A stretch of DNA of 64,000 nucleotides from an uncultured Planctomycetales bacterium (lineage in GTDB: Bacteria > Planctomycetota > Planctomycetia > Pirellulales > S012-138): the NCBI GenBank assembly GCA_937982665.1, contig CALJLD010000296.1, positions 1 to 64,000 of the forward strand, given 5' to 3'. Below are positions 25,617 through 33,376 of this stretch, in pieces; position 1 is the stretch's first letter, and every line of letters begins with the position of its first letter. The position numbers and the translations under genes were made by a program. The notes under the pieces were generated by a model that saw only the letters and a program-made list of their open reading frames with translations, was not told the DNA's origin and searched no databases.

Positions 25617-27080
25617 CTATTTCGCAGGGCAACTGTCAACATTCACCAAGACGCTAACTGCGGTCTTTAGATCGCCGCCGCGCAAGTTGGTTGCCACGAC
25701 CTTTCCGTTGCGATCAATCAAAAACGATGATGGGATGGCCCGAACACCAAGCCGGCCCGCAATGTCGTTCCCAGCGTCGTTTTCGCTTGCAACCTGGCTA
25801 AGGATGTTCGGCCACTCGATCCCTTGCGTTTCCAGGTATTTTTCTGCTGCGTCACTCGTCGTGTCGAGACTGATGCCCACGATGGCGAATCCATCGTCTT
25901 TATGGGCTTCGTACACTTCTCGAATGTTAGGCATTTCAGCTTTGCATGGCCCGCACCAAGAAGCCCAGAACTCGACGAGCACGACTTTGCCGGAATAGTC
26001 TTTTAGATCGAATTCTTCGCCGCCGAGTGTTTCGCCTTCGATTGTCAGGCGTTGGCCGACGAATTTGTCCAGCGGATTCTCTTGGTCTTGCGGCGCACTG
26101 TTCGCATCCTCCGTGGGCACTCCCTCCTCCAGACGAACGAGAATTGATACTTCCGGTTCTGTGGAATCCGGCAATCCGGCGGAATTGGCGCTGACGGGAC
26201 CAGAACTGTTGTTGGTGCTCGATTGGCCAACTCCGGCCCACGAAGTCGCCGCGACAATCGCGACAAGTAGGGCTGCCCAGCAAGCGGCCATGGAAAGAGA
26301 TCTGACAGCAGTTGAAATCGTCATCGTTTGAAGAACTCCTTTGGCGAGTGCAAGCGACGCGTGGTTGCCGGCCCCAACGGCGGCCTCCGCAGCCCAGGCC
26401 GTTTTGACGTGCGCCGCAATAGAAACGGTTGTGTTGATTTGTTGACTGGCGATGGTGACGTTGCTGTGTGCCATGGCCGTGCGCAGCAAAGCGCCCAGTG
26501 AAACGGTGAACACTGCAGATGCCATGAGTCGCGTGCGGAGCATCTTGCGGGCACGCTCCAATCGTTTGTAGAAGGCGCTCTCTTGCATGCCCAAACAACG
26601 CGCACCCTCTTTGGGCGAAGCGCCTTCCAAGTAGCACAGCACTAACGGCAGCCGATACTTCTCCGGCAGTTTGTCAAGCTCTTCGTGCACGGTCACCACC
26701 AGGGCACGTGACGACACACCAGCTAACTCTTCGGGCGAGGCCGCGTTGTCGGACTCTTTATCGTTTAGCGGTTGCTCATGGCTGTTGCGTTGCTTCTTTC
26801 GTCGCAGGTTTTCCAAGGCACACCGCAAAGCCACGCGATGCAGCCACGCAGCGATCGACTCGCGGTTGCGGACGGACGACGCCTTGCGGGCGAGCACAAA
26901 GAACGTCGCCTGAAAAGCGTCTTCGGCATCGGCGTGATTGGCCAGGACCGATGTGCAGACCGAGAAGACCATCGACTTGTAGCGATTAACGATCGCGCGA
27001 AACACGGCGTCTTCGCCTGAAGTGCAAAACCTCGCGAGCAACTGTGCATCGGTGAACGCAGTCAATTTTTCTGGGGCCAT
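25617..27080 (-). CDS. ECF sigma factor fused to a TlpA-like thioredoxin domain
   Basis: 487 residues. Residues 1-185 are an ECF sigma: region 2 with VFRAIVNRYKSMVFSVC, DAEDAFQATFFVLARKA and IAAWLHRVALRCA; region 4 with LPEKYRLPLVLCYLEGASPKEGAR in outline and YKRLERARKMLR. A probable transmembrane helix spans about 262-283. After a linker, residues 335-487 form a TlpA/ResA-like thioredoxin with WCGPC at 375-379 and cis-Pro region VRAIPSSFLIDRNGKVV. The thioredoxin part would be outside the membrane and the sigma part inside, so thiol-redox state could control sigma activity. That role is inference. Confidence 0.9.
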   Translation of the reverse strand: MAPEKLTAFTDAQLLARFCTSGEDAVFRAIVNRYKSMVFSVCTSVLANHADAEDAFQATFFVLARKASSVRNRESIAAWLHRVALRCALENLRRKKQRNSHEQPLNDKESDNAASPEELAGVSSRALVVTVHEELDKLPEKYRLPLVLCYLEGASPKEGARCLGMQESAFYKRLERARKMLRTRLMASAVFTVSLGALLRTAMAHSNVTIASQQINTTVSIAAHVKTAWAAEAAVGAGNHASLALAKGVLQTMTISTAVRSLSMAACWAALLVAIVAATSWAGVGQSSTNNSSGPVSANSAGLPDSTEPEVSILVRLEEGVPTEDANSAPQDQENPLDKFVGQRLTIEGETLGGEEFDLKDYSGKVVLVEFWASWCGPCKAEMPNIREVYEAHKDDGFAIVGISLDTTSDAAEKYLETQGIEWPNILSQVASENDAGNDIAGRLGVRAIPSSFLIDRNGKVVATNLRGGDLKTAVSVLVNVDSCPAK

Positions 27081-27323
27081 ACCGAGCCAGCCTTAATGGA
27101 AGCGAGAGCCGCAACGTCATAGGGATAGATGCGCGGGGGCCGCGGAATTCGACAAGGAATTCCTCAGATTGATGGTTTGCGATAGCGGAGGCGCCTGATT
27201 TGTACGAACTGAGGTGCTGGCAAGTTCTTGGTGCAAGCGGCGCTCGCACGGCAATTCGATGCCCAGCGCAGATAGAGCTGCAATCCGAGCGGTTCGTACG
27301 ATACCTCACTAATATGTTGCGGC

Positions 27324-28286
27324 TCACTCCGGCCAATCAAAATCAGCAACCACCGGCGGATGATCCGAGAGCTTGTGCATCTCTTCGCTCTCAACCCATT
27401 CCGCAGCTCGGCTGCGCGCGGCGAACTCCGGTGAAGCCAACACATAGTCAATCCGCGGGCGGCCGGGAAACTGCGGTTGATCTTCAGGACGATGTTTGAC
27501 CCAGGCGTCAACCAGACCGGCATCAAGCGCTTGTTGCAGCACGTTGTAGTACGGCTTGCCGTCTGTCAGCGGCCACTGCCACAGGTCGACGTGCCAGTGC
27601 CGGGCTGTTTCGCCAAAGAGCGAGTCATCTTGCGGTGAGAGCGCGTTGAGATCGCCCATCACCAGGCAAGGACGCTCGTCGTCCATCACCTGCTGCATTC
27701 GTTCCAGCACGGCGGCCATCTCCTGCATCCGCCGCTGGTTCTCTTTGCCGGGATAGAAATGCGTGACGAAGACATCGATCCCATCCACGCGGCAATGCAG
27801 CAAGCCATGATGAAAGCCGTCGGTGACGCGTTCCACAACTTCGATAGGTCTCTTGGCGGTCAACGCAATGTCATAGCCATTCTCCTTGAGCAGCACCGCA
27901 TGATCATGCCCCCAGGCCTTGGCATCCGTCTGAAGTTCTTCCAGCGTGTAACCATTCATCTCCTGCAAGCCCACCAGATCCGGTTGCTGTTCCTCCAACC
28001 ATTCATAGGCTGCCTGCTTGCGCTCCGCGCCGGGAAGATAGGGATCACCCACGCGATAATCGTTGAAGCCAACGAGGACGTTGAAGGTGATCACGCGATA
28101 GGGATCGTCGGCTTGGCCTTGAACGGTTGCACCGGCTCGGGCTAGCGTTTGTTGTGGAGCGTGCGATTGATAATTTAGATCTTGAGCTCCGACTGTTTGG
28201 GGCGCAAAAGCGATCGCAAAAACTACGGATATCGCATATGCGGTTGACAGCGCTGACATGATTGGGTGATTGCTATGCGTTTTCAT
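27324..28286 (-). CDS. Exported endonuclease/exonuclease/phosphatase-family protein
   Basis: About 320 residues with a signal peptide (AYAISVVFAIAFAPQTVGAQ). EEP-fold motifs in order: ITFNVLVGFND, DLVGLQEMNGYT (metal-binding Glu), FVTHFYPG, CLVMGDLNALSPQDD (catalytic Asp-x-Asn), RIDYVLASPEF and LSDHPPVVADF (catalytic Asp-His). The substrate may be a nucleic acid, a phosphoinositide-like lipid or another phosphodiester. ATG 28286 is used; GTG 28292 is in frame. The start overlaps the preceding gene's end by 14 bases, so the two are co-transcribed. Confidence 0.88.
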   Translation of the reverse strand: MKTHSNHPIMSALSTAYAISVVFAIAFAPQTVGAQDLNYQSHAPQQTLARAGATVQGQADDPYRVITFNVLVGFNDYRVGDPYLPGAERKQAAYEWLEEQQPDLVGLQEMNGYTLEELQTDAKAWGHDHAVLLKENGYDIALTAKRPIEVVERVTDGFHHGLLHCRVDGIDVFVTHFYPGKENQRRMQEMAAVLERMQQVMDDERPCLVMGDLNALSPQDDSLFGETARHWHVDLWQWPLTDGKPYYNVLQQALDAGLVDAWVKHRPEDQPQFPGRPRIDYVLASPEFAARSRAAEWVESEEMHKLSDHPPVVADFDWPE

Positions 28287-29601
28287 GGTCACCGAGACGG
28301 CCTAAGCTGAATCTCAAAAAGTGCTTGTGCAATTTTGTTGCGATTTCAATTGTCGTCGACAGCTCTCGAGCTTCTTCGGAATGATCGGGAAACCAGCTCT
28401 CGCCGCGCGAAAGAAACAAGTACAAATGCCCGCTAACAACTTGAATATTTCTTGGCGATCCACGCATCAATAACTCTTGCCATTCCGGCGTGAAAAACAG
28501 CGCGGCTACGGCAGGGTCAGGTGAGACAAAATAATACCGCCGATGGAACGCTTTGTTCCATGTCTCCGCTTTCGGCCAGCGCAGATGATGCTTCTGCCAT
28601 ACCCGCTCCGATCGGTCTCTCCACGGCGTCAAGCAGAAGTCCGGGATGCCTGGACAACACTCCGTCATCACGACCGCGAGATGCCGCCGCCAGATCTCAT
28701 TCTTGTCGCCGCGGTTGGCGACAAACGCGATATTGCCAAGAGTTGCGTCTATTGCCGGGTTCAAGCTGTAGAGACCAAACGTACAGATGAAGTCCAGCAC
28801 GATGACATTCAGGCCATCAACTTCGCCAGCCAATTGCAGATGAAAAGTATCGAGTCGGCCAGGCAGGTAAAGTGGCAATGCCTCACATCCAACAGCGTCA
28901 GCCAGTTGTGTTCCGCTAAGATGTGCCATGGAAAGTTCATTCGCCGCAGCCGCCAGGGCGCGCTGATATCGAACCCGTTTGCGCGTGTTCCACGACGAAA
29001 TCAAATAGCCAATCAAGAAAGCGGCCGTCATCAACCCGGCCAAAAATAAAATGACCAATCCCCAATGCGTATCTCCGTTTTGTTGTCCTTCCTCAAAGGC
29101 CAAAAGAAATGCAAATAAGATCACAAAGAATGCAACCGAGCCGCCGGCACACACAAGTCCGATAAGGACCGCATTGCGAAGTCTGCATCCTTTGCTGGGC
29201 AGCGCGTTGCATGCAAACGCCCGCGCGCAAGTTGGCACGTCGCATCCGCTTTGCTGCGGGCATAGCAATGGCCCTTCATGTCGACGCATGAGTGGTTCCA
29301 CATGGTCGAGGAGCTCTGCAATTCCGGAATGCCCGATAACGGACTTTCGCGCATCCGGAACAAGAGGTCGAAGGATTGTCTGCTGTTTTGGTTCTTGTTG
29401 CGGCTCCGGTCGATTTGGTTGAGTGTCGGTTGGGGAATCGCTCCAAGGTTTCAGTTCAACCGGTTTTTCGCTTGGGAAGGACTCCGCGCTGCGCAAATCA
29501 TGCCCTAACGGGGCCCGGCAATATGGACACCGATTGCGCGGCAAGCCGGAGGGCATTTCCAGCTGAAAGCTCTCGCCGCATTGGCACGTGAGTTGGGTCA
29601 T
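28273..29601 (-). CDS. Zinc-ribbon membrane protein of unknown function
   Basis: 442 residues from ATG 29601. Residues 1-35 form a zinc ribbon (TCQCGESFQLE ... RNRCPYCRAPLG), followed by a Pro/Gln-rich linker and a Cys-rich patch (LLCPQQSGCDVPTCARAFAC). Two transmembrane helices follow (LIGLVCAGGSVAFFVILFAFLLA in outline, and WGLVILFLAGLMTAAFLIGYL). The C-terminal 200 residues are soluble and resemble DUF3137-type domains only faintly. Function unknown. It is divergent from the amidohydrolase at 29777. Confidence 0.72.
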   Translation of the reverse strand: MTQLTCQCGESFQLEMPSGLPRNRCPYCRAPLGHDLRSAESFPSEKPVELKPWSDSPTDTQPNRPEPQQEPKQQTILRPLVPDARKSVIGHSGIAELLDHVEPLMRRHEGPLLCPQQSGCDVPTCARAFACNALPSKGCRLRNAVLIGLVCAGGSVAFFVILFAFLLAFEEGQQNGDTHWGLVILFLAGLMTAAFLIGYLISSWNTRKRVRYQRALAAAANELSMAHLSGTQLADAVGCEALPLYLPGRLDTFHLQLAGEVDGLNVIVLDFICTFGLYSLNPAIDATLGNIAFVANRGDKNEIWRRHLAVVMTECCPGIPDFCLTPWRDRSERVWQKHHLRWPKAETWNKAFHRRYYFVSPDPAVAALFFTPEWQELLMRGSPRNIQVVSGHLYLFLSRGESWFPDHSEEARELSTTIEIATKLHKHFLRFSLGRLGDHENA

Positions 29602-29776
29602 CAGTCGTTCTGAAACTGTGGCTACATGTTTACGCCGCACTGCATTTCGTTGTCCACAGCCAGCAGGCAGATTAGATTCTAACGAACACCGCGACGCATG
29701 TTTGGCAAATCTTCTTCTGTCGCTATTCACTTTGAAACGAGCGACATACATTCCCGCGAACACCATAGGCTCGCTC

Positions 29777-31288
29777 ATGGACTACAGGCATAGACATAGA
29801 CTTACTTCCGCGGTGTTGGTTGCCATCACTTGCCTGATCTCACAAGGCACAATTGCCTGGCCTGCCGCCGTGCAAGATCAGCAGGACAGCGTGCAAGCTC
29901 AAGAGAACAATCCCAACACGCAACCGCCAAACCCGGGGCAAATCGACGTTCCGCCGGAAGCCATTTTGGCGACGACGTCCGACAAGACCATCATTCGCGG
30001 CGGCTGGTTGTTTGATGGAGTGAGCGATGACGTTGTGCCCAACACCGGCATTGTTGTCCATAACGGATCGTTCTTTGAAGTCGGCGCGGACCTGACCGAT
30101 CGCGATCTGGCCGAATACAAGGTCATCGAACTGGGCGACGACGATTACGTTCTGCCTGGCTTGTTTGATCTGCATGCGCATTACAACGTCACGCTGGCCG
30201 GTCGCCCTCGCCAGGACGAAAAGAACGTGATGCCGATTCTCTATCTGGCGAATGGTTGGACGTCCACGTTCCCCGCTGGCGAGTACGATCCCGATGGCAT
30301 GATGGCCATGCGAAAGCGGATCGATCGAGGGCAACAAATTGGCCCTCGCGTCTATAACTCCGGTCCGTACTTCGGCACGGCTCGTCGAGGCTGGAGTCGC
30401 CGCATGACGGCCGAAGAGATCTATGAGGAAGTCGATTATTGGGTCATCAACGGCGCGCGGGGATTCAAGGCGAAAGGCATTGCTCCCGAACACCTGCAGC
30501 CGCTGATCGAACGCGCGCACTGGCATGGCCTGACGGTCACCGGCCATCTTGATTCCGGTTTTCGCAACTCGGTCAATCCCAAGACGGCCATCCTGATGGG
30601 CATTGATCGCGTCGAGCATTTTCTTGGCGGCGATGTTTTGCCGGACACGCAATCGGCCTATCGCACTCTGCAAGACCTGGACCCCAATGACCCCGGCCTT
30701 AATGAGATCATTCAGCTCTACATTGATCACGGCGTTTACTTTGACGCGACCATCGCAACATACGGATCACTGGGCGAGTTGGGCGAAGGCTTTGAGTACT
30801 GGACTGACGAGCAGAAGTACTTTACTCCGTTTGTCAATGAGTGGCTCGCCAACAAAGAGCCGCGCCGCAGTATGGAGATGTACTACAAGATCTATCTCGT
30901 GAAGAAGCAAACGATCAAACGCTACTTCGATGCCGGCGGCAAGATCACGATCGGCAGCGATCACCCTTCGACCGGAACGTTCATCTCCGGCTTCTTCGGA
31001 CATCGCGAGGTTGCGCACCTGGTCATGTGCGGACTTCCGCCAGCCGCGGCGCTCAAAGCGGCCACCGCCAACGGCGCCAACGCGATGAACGTCGGCCAGA
31101 AGTTGGGAACGGTCGAAGCCGGCAAGTTCGCGGATCTGTGCATCATCCGCGGCAATCCTTTGGAAGACATTCACAACACGCACAACGTGCGACTCGTGAT
31201 GAAGGCCGGCGAGCTGTATGACTCGGCCAAGTTGTTGGAATGCGTCGAAGGGAAGCTAGGGCCGAAGGGCGACGACGACTGGCAATAA
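29777..31288 (+). CDS. Exported amidohydrolase-family enzyme
   Basis: 503 residues from ATG 29777; the frame stays open upstream without a likely start. A signal peptide (SAVLVAITCLISQGTIAWPA) precedes a Gln-rich linker. The metal-dependent hydrolase fold shows VLPGLFDLHAHYN (HxH metal site), TVTGHLDSGFRN (metal His), IDRVEHFLGGD and KITIGSDHPSTG (catalytic Asp), then the typical C-terminal GTVEAGKFADLCIIRGNPL. This resembles imidazolonepropionase- or prolidase-like members of the superfamily. The substrate is unknown. Confidence 0.88.
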   Translation: MDYRHRHRLTSAVLVAITCLISQGTIAWPAAVQDQQDSVQAQENNPNTQPPNPGQIDVPPEAILATTSDKTIIRGGWLFDGVSDDVVPNTGIVVHNGSFFEVGADLTDRDLAEYKVIELGDDDYVLPGLFDLHAHYNVTLAGRPRQDEKNVMPILYLANGWTSTFPAGEYDPDGMMAMRKRIDRGQQIGPRVYNSGPYFGTARRGWSRRMTAEEIYEEVDYWVINGARGFKAKGIAPEHLQPLIERAHWHGLTVTGHLDSGFRNSVNPKTAILMGIDRVEHFLGGDVLPDTQSAYRTLQDLDPNDPGLNEIIQLYIDHGVYFDATIATYGSLGELGEGFEYWTDEQKYFTPFVNEWLANKEPRRSMEMYYKIYLVKKQTIKRYFDAGGKITIGSDHPSTGTFISGFFGHREVAHLVMCGLPPAAALKAATANGANAMNVGQKLGTVEAGKFADLCIIRGNPLEDIHNTHNVRLVMKAGELYDSAKLLECVEGKLGPKGDDDWQ

Positions 31289-31321
31289 GAAACACTACGC
31301 AATCATTTGGGGAGAGAAAGC

Positions 31322-32434
31322 ATGTCAAGAGTTGCACCGCGTAGTGCTGGCATCAAGCTCTGGGTTGTTGTCGCCCTATGCGTAGTCTTTGTTTGTACAG
31401 TTTGCGCTATCTTATGGTTGAGAACCCCGACAGCGAGTCCCCTGTTACAACGAATTTATGCCGCCCTGGATGGTGGAACGCCGCCGTACACGATGGTCTC
31501 GGAAGCAACACCGCCTGACGGTTGGCATTATTCCTTGGCGTTCGATCGTTACGGAAGTGATCTGTTTTTGTTGACGGTGGAAGAGGTGCGAGGAAGCGTC
31601 AATCCGCGTCGTGAGTATTGGGATGTCACAACGGGGGCAAAATCCCATGAATTTGTACGCTCCGATCCCTTTAGTTTTTGGCCCGTCAAATTCTCGCCGG
31701 ACGGCAACTGGGTCAGTTCCGACGCGTTCGCCCGGTCCGTGCATATCGTCAATGCCGATACAGGTAAGGCGAATATCGTCGTTTCAAATCTCACGTTTGA
31801 TCTCGCAGAGTTTGAGCTGGGCGAGTCGGTCTTGGCGTTCAGCGCGGACAGCCAAAGGTTAATCGTTGTGACGGAAGACGCGACGCTGACAGTTTTTGAA
31901 TCGCCTACCGGAAAAGAAATAGCGAAGCACAGAGTTCCCGACGCAAGAGACGTGCTTGCGATGATTGGTGTTGCAGGTGGGCCTTTAGTCGCTTGCTTGG
32001 CCAGCGACGGTGAGTTGATGGTTCTCGATTATGAGACGGGCGATGTCGTTAATCAGTTTTCGTGGGGACCAGTGGATCGCACGTTCTCTTTCTTGACGAC
32101 CTACGATCCCGATTTGCTGATTGTTGATGGAAACAGGAATGGTTCCGGTGTAGTGAATTGGAAAACTGGAGTACGACTGTGGGCACTCGATGCTGAACAC
32201 TATCCATTGACTGTTTTGCAAGGCGACGTGCTTGTTAGCGGTGCATCACTCGGGCGGATCGCGTTTTGGAATCTGCGGACGTTTGAACAAGCTTTGGAAT
32301 TTCCAGCACACCCGCAGCCTTATGGAAACGGAGTGCCCGCCAGCGTAGTTTTCGCTGCGGCTTCGCCCGATAGTTCCTGGCTTGTGACGATGGGTGCGGA
32401 TGAAAAACTGAAGTTTTGGCGGCTTGCAGACTAG
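31322..32434 (+). CDS. Membrane-anchored beta-propeller (WD40-like) protein
   Basis: 370 residues from ATG 31322 with GGGGAGAG at 31309-31316. One N-terminal transmembrane helix (LWVVVALCVVFVCTVCAILWL) anchors a region with WD40-like repeats: 'FSPDGNWVSSDAFARSVHI', 'FSADSQRLIVVTEDATLTV', 'ACLASDGELMVLDYETGDV' and 'AASPDSSWLVTMGADEKLK'. It lies 33 bases after the amidohydrolase and is probably in the same operon. Such propellers usually bind protein partners; none is known here. Confidence 0.75.
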   Translation: MSRVAPRSAGIKLWVVVALCVVFVCTVCAILWLRTPTASPLLQRIYAALDGGTPPYTMVSEATPPDGWHYSLAFDRYGSDLFLLTVEEVRGSVNPRREYWDVTTGAKSHEFVRSDPFSFWPVKFSPDGNWVSSDAFARSVHIVNADTGKANIVVSNLTFDLAEFELGESVLAFSADSQRLIVVTEDATLTVFESPTGKEIAKHRVPDARDVLAMIGVAGGPLVACLASDGELMVLDYETGDVVNQFSWGPVDRTFSFLTTYDPDLLIVDGNRNGSGVVNWKTGVRLWALDAEHYPLTVLQGDVLVSGASLGRIAFWNLRTFEQALEFPAHPQPYGNGVPASVVFAAASPDSSWLVTMGADEKLKFWRLAD

Positions 32435-32564
32435 CATCCACTGTCAAAACTCCAGCTCGACTACGCTCCGACTGAATCTGTCATTTCTGAAACGGATGCC
32501 ATACAAGGCCCACCTGGAGACATACCGAGTGGAGACATACCGCCAACAAGATGACTTTTTTCGC

Positions 32565-33365
32565 TCAGCTTAGCCCTAAGACATCGTCCATCCCGTACAG
32601 GCCTGGCTGCTGGGAAACGACAAAGCGCGCGGCGGCCAAAGCTCCCAATGCATAGCAGTCGCGATTGCTCGCTCGCACCGAGACTTCCAGTGTTTCACCC
32701 AAGGGGGCAAAGATGATGGTGTGTTCGCCGGGGTTGTCGCCAGTGCGAATCGCGTGGTAGCCGATTTCGTTCTTGGCTCGTGCGCCGGTCATCCCTTCGC
32801 GGCCGTGCTGATGAGTGTCTTGTCCCATTTCCGCGGCAATGATCTGACCGAAACGGAGCGCCGTCCCGCTTGGAGCGTCTTCCTTGTAGCGGTGATGTCT
32901 CTCGATAATCTCCACATCCACCTGGCCGGGTTGTTTGGCCAACGCTTTGCTGGCAATCGAACACAGCTTCATCGCAATGTTGACCGTCAGGCTCATGCTG
33001 GGCGCCCAGACAACGGGAATGGTCTCGGACGCTGCGCGAATGTTTGCTTGTTGCGCGTCACTTAAGCCCGTGGTGGCGACAACCAGCGGAACCTTTCGCT
33101 CGCGAGCTAAAGCCGTGGCGCGTTCCGCGCCTTCAGGCTTGGAGAAATCGATGATCGCATCGACCTCGTTTCCTTCAACAAGTTGGTCGGCGATGCTAAT
33201 GCCAACAGCATCGATTCCCGCGACTTCGCCGGCGTCACGGCCCAACTGCGGATGCCCGGCCGCCTCCAGCGCGGCGACAAGCTTTGCATCGTCCGCGGCA
33301 GCAACAACCGCCGTAACTCGGCACCCCATCCGCCCGGCGGCTCCGTTAATCGCCAATTTCAGCAT
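32565..33365 (-). CDS. dapB: 4-hydroxy-tetrahydrodipicolinate reductase
   Basis: DapB reduces 4-hydroxy-tetrahydrodipicolinate with NAD(P)H in lysine and diaminopimelate synthesis. The 266-residue protein has the nucleotide-binding start INGAAGRMGCRV, DFSKPEGAE, VVATTGLSDAQ, WAPSMSLTVNIAMKL and the catalytic EIIERHHRYKEDAPSGTAL. It begins 11 bases after the gene at 33377 on the same strand, so the two are likely one transcript, though no functional link is obvious. Confidence 0.95.
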   Translation of the reverse strand: MLKLAINGAAGRMGCRVTAVVAAADDAKLVAALEAAGHPQLGRDAGEVAGIDAVGISIADQLVEGNEVDAIIDFSKPEGAERATALARERKVPLVVATTGLSDAQQANIRAASETIPVVWAPSMSLTVNIAMKLCSIASKALAKQPGQVDVEIIERHHRYKEDAPSGTALRFGQIIAAEMGQDTHQHGREGMTGARAKNEIGYHAIRTGDNPGEHTIIFAPLGETLEVSVRASNRDCYALGALAAARFVVSQQPGLYGMDDVLGLS

Positions 33366-33376
33366 CCGCGCATTCC

